DNA from: Stieleria sp. JC731
GTDB lineage: Bacteria > Planctomycetota > Planctomycetia > Pirellulales > Pirellulaceae
Direction: 5' to 3'
DNA: 64,000 bases
Assembly: GCF_020966635.1 (NCBI RefSeq)
Contig: NZ_JAJKFQ010000029.1
Span: forward strand, 522,930-586,929
Shown here in pieces: positions 38,465-47,598 of this stretch. A program made the translations under genes and the position numbers. Position 1 is the stretch's first letter, and each line of letters opens with the position of its first letter. The notes beneath the pieces are model-generated. The model made no database searches. It saw only the letters and a program-made list of their open reading frames with translations, and was not told the DNA's origin.

Positions 38465-38838
38465 GTCGGCTGAAAATCCCGAGACGTGCTGGTCTGGCTG
38501 CTACAGTCCTTCAAACACTGATGACTGCAGCAAAGCTGGACCGACAATCTTCGCGTGAAACGCCATATTCAAGCTGCCACGTCCATTGCGGACTGGCAGC
38601 TTATGGGCTGACAACGTACTGCGCGGAAGGGAATCGCATGGCATCCAAAACACTCGCCTTGCCAGCGTTAGCCAGCAAGGTATCTGATGTCAGCACAACG
38701 ACACCTTCGCGCTAATTGCCGAGAACTCATTCGCGAATACCTTGTCGCTCAGCAACATTTCAGCTCCGCGTGAAATCAATCGTTTGCTGAGCCGGACAAT
38801 CAATTCTCCTTCATCCCCCAAAGACCGAAAGAACGACC
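38465..38838. other. Intergenic region, nothing supported
   Basis: 374 bp between fabI and the thioredoxin-like gene. A 64-codon frame from 38521 has no family features. No terminator hairpin for fabI was recognised. Confidence 0.4.
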
Positions 38839-39432
38839 ATGGTACGTACCGCAAGCACAATGTTGCCTTTGGGCACCAAGGCTCCCGAGTTCTCGCTACC
38901 AGAATGCGACGGGGGCACCGTTAGCTTGGCAGATTTCCAAGGCAAAAAGGCCTTGTTGGTGATGTTCGTTTGCAACCATTGCCCCTACGTAAAACATGTC
39001 GCTGACCAGCTGAAATCACTGTCTGACGACTACTTGGCCAAAGACGTCGCAGTCGTCGCGATCAGCAGCAACGATGCAGATGCCTATCCGGATGATTCGC
39101 CAGAAAAGATGAGCGAAGAAAAGAAGACTCGAGGCTACGTGTTTCCGTATTTGTATGACGGCGATCAGAAAGTCGCCCAAGCCTACGCCGCTGCCTGCAC
39201 ACCGGATTTCTTCTTGTTCGACTCCGAACAGAAACTGGCCTACCGCGGACAATTGGATTCATCTCGTCCAAAGACGGATATTCCTGTCACGGGCGAAGAT
39301 TTGCGTGCGGCGATCGACGCGGTTTTGGCAGGTGAAAAACCGACCGACCAACAACGTCCATCGTTGGGATGCAACATCAAGTGGAAAGAGGGCAACGAAC
39401 CCGCATACTTCAACTCTGCTGGCGTTAGCTGA
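38839..39432 (+). CDS. Thioredoxin-fold (AhpC/TSA-type) protein
   Basis: 197-residue redoxin. 'LGTKAPEFSLPECDGG' (11-26) is the AhpC/TSA start. 'LLVMFVCNHCPYVKHV' carries a CxxC at Cys45-Cys48, so it is thioredoxin-like rather than a 1-Cys peroxiredoxin. 'VVAISSNDADAYPDDSPEKM' and 'CTPDFFLFDSEQKLAYRGQL' (with cis-Pro before Asp) complete the fold. No signal peptide, so cytosolic; it probably reduces disulfides or peroxides. The C-terminal 'SLGCNIKWKEGNEP' is typical of this subfamily. Its TGA at 39432 directly abuts the GTG of the next gene, suggesting coupled translation. Confidence 0.88.
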   Translation: MVRTASTMLPLGTKAPEFSLPECDGGTVSLADFQGKKALLVMFVCNHCPYVKHVADQLKSLSDDYLAKDVAVVAISSNDADAYPDDSPEKMSEEKKTRGYVFPYLYDGDQKVAQAYAAACTPDFFLFDSEQKLAYRGQLDSSRPKTDIPVTGEDLRAAIDAVLAGEKPTDQQRPSLGCNIKWKEGNEPAYFNSAGVS

Positions 39433-40359
39433 GTGCTCTCCTACCTTCAATCGCTAACGCTTCGACTCGCCGCCGGTGCATCGCAGCTCGATCCGGCAAT
39501 CAGGGATCACCACGCCCAATGGCTGATCAGCCAACAGCGTGATGACGGCGGGTTCGCCGGACGCGAAGGCGAAAGCGATCCGTACTACACCGCGTTTGCT
39601 TTGCGAGCGTTGTGGATCGTTGATGCGTTGTCCGAACCGATAGGCCACCGGGCAGCACTATTCCTGCGGTCACGGCTGAATCGGCGAGAAAGCGTTGTGG
39701 ACCTGATCTCGCTAATCTTCGCTGCTGCCATTTGCGAGATGTCCGTTGGGGCGCAGGTCTTGCAAGATGACGATGCGACCTGGGCCGACAATGTTGCAGG
39801 ACTACTGGAATCGCTGCGGACCGACGATGGAGGGTTTGCCAAATCGCCCGAAGGACGCGCCGGCAGCACCTACCAAACGTTCCTGTCCGTTCTTTGCCTG
39901 GAACTGATGGGACGGCAACCGATCGCTCCCGAATCCATACGCGCTTTCATCGATTCGCAAGCCCACCAGGATGGTGGATATCTGGAGATCCGCGCGGCGA
40001 AGCGGCCTGGTGTGAACCCAACCGCGGCAGCGATCGGCACGCTAAAGACACTGGACCAGTTGGGATCCGTTGACACCAAAGCCACAGCAGAATTTTTAGC
40101 GGACATGCAATCCGACGAAGGTGGCTTTACGGCGAACACGCGCATTCCGTTTGCGGACCTTCTTAGCAGTTGCACTGCAATGATCACGTTGGAAGACCTA
40201 GACGCCATCGACATGATCGATCGAAATGCGGTTCGGCGTTATGCACAGTCGATGCAAATGCCATCAGGAGGCTTCGTCGGTTTCCAACTCGATCAAACCG
40301 CGGACGTGGAATACACGTTCTATGGCCTCGCAGCTTTAGCAATGTGCGAATCCGTTTAG
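39433..40359 (+). CDS. Prenyltransferase-repeat (alpha/alpha toroid) protein
   Basis: 308-residue protein of five to six repeats of the prenyltransferase/squalene-oxidase type: 'QQRDDGGFAGREGESDPYYT', 'RTDDGGFAKSPEGRAGSTYQ', 'AHQDGGYLEI', 'QSDEGGFTANTRIPFADLLS' and 'QMPSGGFVGFQLDQTADVEY'. The order resembles the beta subunit of protein geranylgeranyltransferases. The zinc-site pieces are altered: the D-x-C stretch reads 'ADLLSSCTAM' and the H-T-x-x-G-L stretch reads 'EYTFYGLAAL' with no His. So a binding role is more likely than prenyl transfer. GTG start at 39433 directly after the redoxin stop. No signal peptide. Confidence 0.75.
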   Translation: MLSYLQSLTLRLAAGASQLDPAIRDHHAQWLISQQRDDGGFAGREGESDPYYTAFALRALWIVDALSEPIGHRAALFLRSRLNRRESVVDLISLIFAAAICEMSVGAQVLQDDDATWADNVAGLLESLRTDDGGFAKSPEGRAGSTYQTFLSVLCLELMGRQPIAPESIRAFIDSQAHQDGGYLEIRAAKRPGVNPTAAAIGTLKTLDQLGSVDTKATAEFLADMQSDEGGFTANTRIPFADLLSSCTAMITLEDLDAIDMIDRNAVRRYAQSMQMPSGGFVGFQLDQTADVEYTFYGLAALAMCESV

Positions 40360-40636
40360 TCGCGACTCGAACTAGGCGAACGCAGTGCAAAACGCATACA
40401 ATGAAACGCACACAATGCGATTGAGCCAATCAGTTTGTGACAGAGTTCACCCAATCGTTGTCGAACCGACATCACGCACCTTTCCAATACCGCGTCACCT
40501 GCGCTGTTTGACAGCCAACAGCGAAACGCATGTGCTTGATACAGGAAACTTTTGGCAGCAAGTTGAGAAAGTTCAACCGATCACAAATTGCTGCTTGGCA
40601 TTTCACCGCTTTTCGACATACCGACAGTTTTAATTC

Positions 40637-41752
40637 ATGGGCGAGTCAGCAACCGCGATCATGGAGAGTCACAGGACATTGACCGCCTCAACGAACCAGC
40701 CAAACGTTGACCGCCACACTTCTGATAGCGGTGCCGGACTGGCAACGAAAGTCATCCTGGTGGGCCTTGTCGTCTTTCTTCTATTCGGCGTAGGTGTCTT
40801 CGTCCAAGTCATGCTGCGACGCGGACCGGTCACCGACCAGTCGCCTTCGAGCGTTCCGATTCCTGAACGTTATGACTCGGACCGTGCGATGGGATATCTC
40901 ACGAAGCTTTGCGAATTCGGGCCGCGTCCGTCTGGTAGCGAAGCGATGGAGCGACAGCAGCGGTACTTAGAAAGCTTTTTCTTGGAACGCGGCGCCAAAG
41001 TTACTCGTCAAGAGTTTGAAACGCGCAACCCCAACGACGGGAGTGCGTTAACGATGACCAACTTGATCGCATCATGGCATCCCGAACGTCCGATCCGTTT
41101 CCTGTTTTGTGCACACTATGACACCCGCCCATTCCCGGATCGCGATCGGCAAAACCGCAAAGGCACATTCATCGGTGCCAATGACGGTGCCAGCGGTACG
41201 GCTGGGCTAATGGAACTGTCCAATCAACTCGATGACCTTCCTGATGACATCGGTGTCGACTTGGTCATGTTTGACGGTGAAGAGTTCGTGTTCGCGGAAA
41301 ACCGAGATCGTTATTTCCTCGGTTCGACTTATTACGCACAAACCTATCAAGACAGCCCACCGGAAGTTCCGTTCCGATCCGGCGTGTTGTTCGACATGAT
41401 CGGCGACAAAGAACTGAAGCTTTACTACGAACTGAACAGCATTCGGTTTGCCAAACCGGTGGCGCAATCATTTTGGCAAGTCGCACGTCGTCTCCGCGTC
41501 GATGCCTTTGTTCCCAAAGCACGCCACGACCTTCGTGATGATCACCTACCGTTGAATCGTATCGGAAAAATTCCGACGATCGATGTGATTGACTTTGACT
41601 ACCCACGACCGGGGATCGGCAGTCCTTCGTATTGGCACACGCAACAAGACGTCCCGGATAACTGCAGCGGCGAATCGATCGCTGCCGTTGTTTGGGTTGC
41701 ACACGAGTGGATCATGCAACAAAGCCGTTCCGCAAAGCAACCAAACCGCTAG
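40637..41752 (+). CDS. M28-family peptidase / glutaminyl-peptide cyclotransferase-like
   Basis: 371-residue membrane-anchored zinc enzyme. One N-terminal membrane segment ('KVILVGLVVFLLFGVGVFVQ', 38-57) places the catalytic part outside the cytosol. 'CEFGPRPSGSEAMERQQRYL' opens the fold. Zinc and catalytic residues: His160 in 'CAHYDTRP', Asp183 in 'GANDGASGTAG', Glu215-Glu216 in 'FDGEEFVF', Asp in 'LFDMIGDKEL', and His in 'SYWHTQQDV'. The single-zinc layout 'DGEEFVF' and 'DYPRPGIGSPSYWHT' resembles glutaminyl cyclases more than aminopeptidases. A 277-bp gap before it holds near-direct repeats (AACGCATACAATGA / AACGCACACAATGC, about 40393-40420). Confidence 0.85.
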   Translation: MGESATAIMESHRTLTASTNQPNVDRHTSDSGAGLATKVILVGLVVFLLFGVGVFVQVMLRRGPVTDQSPSSVPIPERYDSDRAMGYLTKLCEFGPRPSGSEAMERQQRYLESFFLERGAKVTRQEFETRNPNDGSALTMTNLIASWHPERPIRFLFCAHYDTRPFPDRDRQNRKGTFIGANDGASGTAGLMELSNQLDDLPDDIGVDLVMFDGEEFVFAENRDRYFLGSTYYAQTYQDSPPEVPFRSGVLFDMIGDKELKLYYELNSIRFAKPVAQSFWQVARRLRVDAFVPKARHDLRDDHLPLNRIGKIPTIDVIDFDYPRPGIGSPSYWHTQQDVPDNCSGESIAAVVWVAHEWIMQQSRSAKQPNR

Positions 41753-41761
41753 GAGAGAACC

Positions 41762-42130
41762 ATGTTTGCAGGCGGGCTTCTGCTCGGCGGTACGCTGCTG
41801 TTCTTTGCCGGATGGCTGCAATGGACAGAGCATCAAGGGTGGCCATACGACAGCTTTGATGCCAACGCCGATGATGATGTTGCCTACCTCAGCCAGCGAA
41901 AACGCTCGCGCTCGAAAGTTAACTTTCTGATCGGAACCTGCGGCTTGTTGGTTTTGCTTGCCACCGTGTCAAACGATCGGTTGGTGTTTGTCGCCGCATG
42001 GACCGCGGTCACATTTATTTTGATGGTGATCATTGTCCTAGCGATGCTAGATGCCTTTCGAACGCATCGGCATCACCAAGATAAAATGCGCCGCATCCGA
42101 GAGCGGGCATTGAAGGATTCGTCAAGCTAG
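41762..42130 (+). CDS. Small membrane protein, unknown function
   Basis: 122 residues with three membrane segments: 3-19 ('AGGLLLGGTLLFFAGWLQW'), about 57-72 ('NFLIGTCGLLVLLATVS') and 74-98 ('FVAAWTAVTFILMVIIVLAML'). The C-terminus is basic ('RTHRHHQDKMRRIRERALK') and should be cytosolic. No family recognised. It starts 9 bp after the M28 stop and ends 9 bp before the BatA-type gene, so it belongs to that co-transcribed run. Confidence 0.75.
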   Translation: MFAGGLLLGGTLLFFAGWLQWTEHQGWPYDSFDANADDDVAYLSQRKRSRSKVNFLIGTCGLLVLLATVSNDRLVFVAAWTAVTFILMVIIVLAMLDAFRTHRHHQDKMRRIRERALKDSSS

Positions 42131-42139
42131 TCACCGCCT

Positions 42140-44590
42140 GTGAACTTTTTAAACGGCACACTGCTAATTGCCATCGCTGCGGTAGGAATCCCAATCGCAC
42201 TGCATCTGATCGCGCGAAAGGAACCTCGCAAAGTCCTATTCCCTTCGGTTCGACTGCTGTCGCAGCGGTTTGAATCCAATCGCAGCAAGATGCGAGTCCG
42301 GCGTCTCTGGCTACTAGCCCTGCGCATCGCGGCGATCGCTGCTGTGGCATTGGCTCTTGCCCGCCCCGTTTCAAGCGTCGGCCTTAGCAGCACTTGGCTG
42401 ACCATTGGAATCCTGGGATTCGTCGGGATCGTACTACTGCTGATGGCTTCCGTCGCAGCGACAAAGTCAGATCGTAAACCGCTGATCTGGTCTTTGGCAG
42501 CTGCCGGTGCTCTGGCGATACTCGCTGCGGTCGGTTGGGCAGGCGGAACCGTGGCCGGAAACGACTCGCCGTCGATTGACCGAACGCAGCCAATCGCACT
42601 CGCCATTGTGGTCGATAATGCGATCGACACATCATGGTCGACCAATGATGACGACCGGATGAAACGAATACGCGAAGCCGCGAAATCGGTAGCCGTTGCC
42701 GCCGGTCAAAATAGCCGTCTGGTTGCGATCGATCGCTCTGCGACGCCGGCAACCTTTTCCGCCGACACCGCCGGTGCGATTGCAAAGATTGATGGCTTCC
42801 GGCCTTCGGAAGTCACACAGGCACTTGCTTCAAGGATCGAAGCGGCTGCCCGAGTCTTAGCGACCAGTGAAATCAAAACTCGTCGCATCGTTGTTTTCAG
42901 TGCGTTGACGCAGTCGAGCTTCCCCGAGGACGACTCGACACGTTCCATTCGATCATTGCTCGAAGACGAATCGATTCGATTGACCGTTTGGGACATGGGA
43001 CCCTACCAAGGTCTTAATCGGCAATTGTCTCTCGCCACGTTTTCAAATGCGTCGCCGGCTCCGGACTCTCCCGTTTCCGTCACCGCTCAATTGTCGATCG
43101 GCGAACCGAACGAAAGGCGAATGGACACTCAGCCCGACGAACAAACGATGATCGCCGAGACACTTGATGTGACAGCGGAATGCGTTTTGTTCCCAAGTCA
43201 GGCCGGATTGCCAGTGATCCGCGACGGAAAGGTCATTCGCCCAACAGCAAAACCCGTCGACCGCATCAGTGTCGCGATGGCCCCCAATCGAAACGTGGAA
43301 ATTCAGTTAACGATTCCGCCTCTTGAAGCAGGGCTGCATCATGGTGCGATCCGCTTGATCGGCGATGACGCATTGGCGATTGATGATCAGTGTTTCTTTT
43401 CGGTCGAGATCCTGCCTCCCAGTCGGATGCTAGTCGCGAGTGACGAACTTGCCGAAGCCAACGAGTTTGCCGATTTGATTTCGGTCGAAGCAAACGGTGC
43501 TCCATCCCAGTACACGATCGAGTTTTCAACGCACAACGATCTTCCCAATGTTCAGCTAGACGACTTCGATGCGATCGCGTTGCTAGACCCACCCGAAGTC
43601 GTCCTTCGTGACCAGGAGATCGAACGCTACCAAAGATCTGGAAAACGAACATTGATCGCACTTGGGCCACACTTTGGCACCTCCCCCGGTCCCGTCGCCG
43701 GTCTTGTGTTTCAAAGACGCTGGCGAGTTCAAGAACCCGGGACTTATCTTCAAATCTCATCGGATTCGCATCCCGCATTGAAGCCGCTCGTTGACCTACC
43801 TGGCGAAATTCCGTTTCATGACTCTCGCGTTTGGCAGTATTGGCAAACCAAAGCAAACAAAGACTGGTCGACCCTGATGCGTTATGCAGGTACAGAACAT
43901 GCCGCACTGCTAGAGCATTCGAATTTGGGGATCCTTCTATTAACCACCCCGATTCCTGACCTGGTTTCTAGAAAGCCTTGGAATGATTTGTTTCGTACCG
44001 ACAATGTTTGGCCAGCGTTCGCGCTTACTCGAGAATTGGCTCGATACGCTGCCGGTCGACAATCAGGACATTGGTCGACTTCGGTTGGAAATCCAGTCGC
44101 ACTACCGGCACGGTATTTCCCGATCGATCGTGACGAAGATTCTCCCAAACGGGTGCAGTGGTTTGCGGCACAAAGCAACGCACCGATCCCGATCGAACTG
44201 CCGAGCGCCCAGGAAACCGACGACCAAGCACTGAATTCGAATGAAAAGCTGCTGGCGGTTGGAACTCCACTTCATAGCGGAATTCACTGGATCCGAGGCG
44301 CAACACCAGGACTAGGCTTTACCGTCAACTTCCCTCGCGACAAAGTTTTGTTGTCACGTATTGCCGACGGTCAACTGGAGCAACAGTTCGGTGACTCGGT
44401 CAACACGATCGAAGGCCTTGATGAAATGGACTGGACCAACGGTGGAGCAGAAGACCGGCTTCCGCTTTGGTCGCCGATCATGCTAATTGCCTTGGCCGCT
44501 TTCCTCTTGGAACAGATCCTCGCCAACCGCTTCTATGCTCAGCGTCGTTCGCAGCAATCGCCAAAATCCAAGTCGAAGGCGGTTGCATGA
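42140..44590 (+). CDS. BatA-domain (TIGR02226) membrane protein
   Basis: 816-residue protein. Residues 1-80 form the double-membrane-segment BatA/TIGR02226 module: 'LLIAIAAVGIPIALHLIARK', 'PRKVLFPSVRLLSQ', 'LWLLALRIAAIAAVALALARP'. Two more membrane segments follow (about 90-140). The next 180 residues look like a VWA fold whose metal site is degenerate: 'ALAIVVDNAIDTSWST' lacks the DxSxS motif. A long beta-rich region follows, and the last membrane segment ('PIMLIALAAFLLEQILA') is at the C-terminus. GTG start at 42140. Its last codons overlap the ATG of the VWA gene (ATGA). In planctomycetes this type usually lies with MoxR and DUF58 genes, which are absent here. Confidence 0.8.
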   Translation: MNFLNGTLLIAIAAVGIPIALHLIARKEPRKVLFPSVRLLSQRFESNRSKMRVRRLWLLALRIAAIAAVALALARPVSSVGLSSTWLTIGILGFVGIVLLLMASVAATKSDRKPLIWSLAAAGALAILAAVGWAGGTVAGNDSPSIDRTQPIALAIVVDNAIDTSWSTNDDDRMKRIREAAKSVAVAAGQNSRLVAIDRSATPATFSADTAGAIAKIDGFRPSEVTQALASRIEAAARVLATSEIKTRRIVVFSALTQSSFPEDDSTRSIRSLLEDESIRLTVWDMGPYQGLNRQLSLATFSNASPAPDSPVSVTAQLSIGEPNERRMDTQPDEQTMIAETLDVTAECVLFPSQAGLPVIRDGKVIRPTAKPVDRISVAMAPNRNVEIQLTIPPLEAGLHHGAIRLIGDDALAIDDQCFFSVEILPPSRMLVASDELAEANEFADLISVEANGAPSQYTIEFSTHNDLPNVQLDDFDAIALLDPPEVVLRDQEIERYQRSGKRTLIALGPHFGTSPGPVAGLVFQRRWRVQEPGTYLQISSDSHPALKPLVDLPGEIPFHDSRVWQYWQTKANKDWSTLMRYAGTEHAALLEHSNLGILLLTTPIPDLVSRKPWNDLFRTDNVWPAFALTRELARYAAGRQSGHWSTSVGNPVALPARYFPIDRDEDSPKRVQWFAAQSNAPIPIELPSAQETDDQALNSNEKLLAVGTPLHSGIHWIRGATPGLGFTVNFPRDKVLLSRIADGQLEQQFGDSVNTIEGLDEMDWTNGGAEDRLPLWSPIMLIALAAFLLEQILANRFYAQRRSQQSPKSKSKAVA

Positions 44591-46914
44591 CCAGTTTTTC
44601 GATCGAACCGATTTATGCCTCTCCATGGATCGTTGCGTTTGCGGCAATGATGGTCGTCGCTGTGATCGCGGTGGTCGCTCCTCCGACGGACGATCCTAAA
44701 AAACGTCGATGGCTGATTGCACTTCGTTCCTTTGCTGGACTGGTCCTGTTGCTGGCTGCCGTCCGTCCAACATTAGTTCATAGCGATAACCGACCGTCCC
44801 CGGCAGAGTTATTGATTGCGGTGGACACCAGCAAAAGTATGACGCTTCCTGATGGCGAAGGTTCCACGCGATGGAAAACCCAATTGGACGCCGTCACCAA
44901 ACTGCTCGATGGCATCAGCGACTTGGACGAATCCCTGGACGTCCAAATCATTGGCTATGCAGATCAGTCGACTTCTATTGGGAAAGCAGTCGATCGTGAA
45001 AGCTTCGGCGAACTGGACCAAAAGATCAACTCGCTTTCGGCGAGCGGCAACCTTACCGATCTAGGCAGTGGCATCAAAGGGGCGATCGATGCTGCATCCT
45101 CAAAAACGCTCGCCGGAGTTGTCTTGCTTGGTGATGGAATGCAGACAACCACGACGGCTGGCCCATCGTCTGAATCCTCATCCACGAACACATCACTCGG
45201 TGCACGCTACGGTGCGCAGGTTTTAGATGCCCTGGGCGTACCTTTGTGGACCGTTCCGATCGGACCGCCTGCGACAGGAATCACATCGCGAGACGTGGCG
45301 ATTGCCAATCTGCCGGACCATCTACAGTTATTTTCGGGCAACCAATTTGATCTTTCGTTTACAGTTGAAACGACGGGGCTTTCGAGCATCCAAGTTCCGA
45401 TCAGCGTGAACTGGATCAATGATGCGGGTGAACGTGAACAGGTCCGAACTCGAAAACTGGATCCACGTTCGGCTCGTGAATCGATCGCGGTCAACCTGTC
45501 GATCGATGCTCCCAAGCCTGGTGTTTACCGTCTTGAAGTTGTCGCCGACAACCAAGATGGCGAATGGGTCACCAGCAACAACGTCCAAACGGCATTTGTC
45601 GAGGTCCGTGAGGGTGGCGGACGAATCCTAATCTTCGAAGGCCCCGGCCGACCAGAACTCGCATTCCTTCGTCGAGCCTTACGCGGGTTCCCTGACCTCG
45701 ACCTGCGATTCGCAACGATTCGCGGTGACCAACAATGGCCGATTTCGATCGAAGCGGCGCTTGCGCCAAACCGTTTTGACGTCTACATCATCGGCGACGT
45801 CGATGCGGGCGCATTTGGCGAAGCCCAACTGCAGATGATCGCTGATCGAGTTGGCGAAGGTACCGGGCTGATCACACTCGGTGGGCTATCGAACTACAGC
45901 TTGGGCGGCTACGCCGATAGCCCGCTCCAATCCGTCCTACCGATCGGCTTGGATGCGTCGCAGCGACGTCCTCCGGTTCGCTCGGCGTTTTCACCGGCGG
46001 AGCGCCAAGCCAGAGTGCAAAGTCAAATCGAAGGTCCAATTGAAATCCAAGTGGCACGCCAACACCCAATCATTTCGATGGGTGGTGCCTCCAATGCATC
46101 GATTTGGAAAGAACTGCCATCGTTGACGGGCGCCAATCGCTTCACCGCTAAACCCGCTTCAGGAATCCAGACTCTCTTAGAAACAGACGGCGAACAACCG
46201 CTGTTGGTCGTGGGGAACTATGGCAAAGGGCGAGTCGCTTCGTTGGCTTTCGACGAAACGTATCGATGGTGGCGAGTTGGCAAAAGCGAAGTCCATCGCC
46301 GTTTCTGGAGACAGCTGATGCTATGGGTGATGTCTCGCGAAGAAACCAATGGTGACAGTGTTATCGCCGAACTTGAAAATCGTCGATTTGAAACCGACGC
46401 TCAGCCAACCTTCCAAGCAAGAGTTCAAACGCTACTGGAACGAGAAACACCGATTCGCATGACTGCGTCGATCATCGATAGCGACGGCCGATCGACGGAT
46501 TTGGACGTGACCGAAAGCACCAACCCGTCCTCACGTATTTCGGGGCGGTTTCCGAAACTGGATCCAGGGTTTTACAAACTGATCGTCGAGGCAAATGATT
46601 CGGGGATTTCAAATGACGAAATCGCGTTTCAAGTGGTTGAAACGAGTCGCGAACTGGCCAACCCACTGGCAGACTTCGTCTACCTTCAACAGCTTGCCGA
46701 TTTGACCGAGCAACATGGCGGGGCATCGTTCGACGTCACACAGCTTGAACCGCTGATCGAAACGATTCGATCGAAGCGCCGCAGCGCCGAGACGCTGGTC
46801 ATTGAAAAGTTCAGCCTGGGCGATGGCCCGATTAGCGGCTGGATCGTCTTTCTCCTATTCACCACAGCCATGTCGGTCGAATGGTGGCTGCGACGCAAAT
46901 GGCAACTTGCCTAG
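44587..46914 (+). CDS. VWA / glutamine-amidotransferase-like membrane protein
   Basis: 775-residue protein. Two membrane segments at 12-30 and 43-60 flank a short loop. The VWA domain (about 75-260) has an intact MIDAS start 'LIAVDTSKSMTLPDG' and 'GVVLLGDGMQTTTTAG'. Ig-like strands follow. A glutamine-amidotransferase-like module (about 345-450: 'GRILIFEGPGRPELAFLRRA', 'GLITLGGLSNYSLGGY') lacks the usual catalytic Cys. 'GKGRVASLAFDETYRWWRVG' is a family hallmark. The last membrane segment ('GWIVFLLFTTAMSVEWWL') is at the end. ATG 44587 overlaps the previous stop. Likely forms a complex with the BatA-type protein in the envelope. Its stop lies 15 bp from apt's stop on the opposite strand. Confidence 0.82.
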   Translation: MTSFSIEPIYASPWIVAFAAMMVVAVIAVVAPPTDDPKKRRWLIALRSFAGLVLLLAAVRPTLVHSDNRPSPAELLIAVDTSKSMTLPDGEGSTRWKTQLDAVTKLLDGISDLDESLDVQIIGYADQSTSIGKAVDRESFGELDQKINSLSASGNLTDLGSGIKGAIDAASSKTLAGVVLLGDGMQTTTTAGPSSESSSTNTSLGARYGAQVLDALGVPLWTVPIGPPATGITSRDVAIANLPDHLQLFSGNQFDLSFTVETTGLSSIQVPISVNWINDAGEREQVRTRKLDPRSARESIAVNLSIDAPKPGVYRLEVVADNQDGEWVTSNNVQTAFVEVREGGGRILIFEGPGRPELAFLRRALRGFPDLDLRFATIRGDQQWPISIEAALAPNRFDVYIIGDVDAGAFGEAQLQMIADRVGEGTGLITLGGLSNYSLGGYADSPLQSVLPIGLDASQRRPPVRSAFSPAERQARVQSQIEGPIEIQVARQHPIISMGGASNASIWKELPSLTGANRFTAKPASGIQTLLETDGEQPLLVVGNYGKGRVASLAFDETYRWWRVGKSEVHRRFWRQLMLWVMSREETNGDSVIAELENRRFETDAQPTFQARVQTLLERETPIRMTASIIDSDGRSTDLDVTESTNPSSRISGRFPKLDPGFYKLIVEANDSGISNDEIAFQVVETSRELANPLADFVYLQQLADLTEQHGGASFDVTQLEPLIETIRSKRRSAETLVIEKFSLGDGPISGWIVFLLFTTAMSVEWWLRRKWQLA

Positions 46915-46929
46915 CCTTGTGGCGAAGGA

Positions 46930-47448
46930 CTAGTAAGTGATCGCGGATTCGACGCGATAGGGTTCCAACTTGGATTGACCAGCGAGATCAGCCAAGTGGA
47001 TCAGGAACGAGCAGCCGACGATTTCTGCATCACAACGTTCAACCAATCGGCAACAAGCTTGCATCGTTCCTCCGGTCGCAAGCAAATCGTCGACTAGGAC
47101 AACGCGTTGCCCTGCTTGTACGCTATCGATGTGCATATGCAATTCATCGGTACCGTACTCCAACTCATACGCATGCGAATGGGTTTCGAACGGAAGTTTC
47201 CCAGGCTTGCGAATGGGAACGAAGCCGGCTCCTAATTGGATCGCCATCGGCACGGCAAAGATAAAGCCTCGGGCCTCAGCAGCAGCAACGATATCGACCT
47301 TCTCGTCCATAAACGGGGCGGCCATCACTTCTGTTGCCGCTCGCAGCGCATCGGGATTCGATAACAACGGGGCAATATCCCGATACAGAATTCCCGGCTT
47401 GGGAAAATCAGGGATGTCACGAATGTGTTCTTGCAAATCAACAGCCAT
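46930..47448 (-). CDS. apt: Adenine phosphoribosyltransferase
   Basis: 172-residue purine salvage enzyme: adenine + PRPP to AMP. 'IPDFPKPGILYRDIAPLLSN' (about 12-31) is the conserved N-terminal hood, 'EARGFIFAVPMAIQLGAGFV' follows, and the PRPP loop is 'RVVLVDDLLATGGTMQACC'. Length and motifs match Apt. ATG 47448 gives the usual length; the frame opens at 47511 with an AGG-type Shine-Dalgarno before that codon, so a 21-residue longer form cannot be excluded. Convergent with the VWA gene and 87-150 bp downstream of purF's stop on the same strand. Confidence 0.93.
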   Translation of the reverse strand: MAVDLQEHIRDIPDFPKPGILYRDIAPLLSNPDALRAATEVMAAPFMDEKVDIVAAAEARGFIFAVPMAIQLGAGFVPIRKPGKLPFETHSHAYELEYGTDELHMHIDSVQAGQRVVLVDDLLATGGTMQACCRLVERCDAEIVGCSFLIHLADLAGQSKLEPYRVESAITY

Positions 47449-47598
47449 GATCGCTCGATCGACGTCTAGAGGGTTACTTGAGGCAAGGTAGTCCAACGCA
47501 ATGGCATTCAACCTATCTTGCCGAATACCACACGAACAGTCGGGACGGCCCGTGTGGCGATACGATCAGACGGCCAGCCGGAAAACTTCAAATTCGCT

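Noticed and set aside
43266..43907. 213-codon minus frame inside the BatA-type gene
   Set aside because: Antisense shadow with high Arg/Ser content and no family features.
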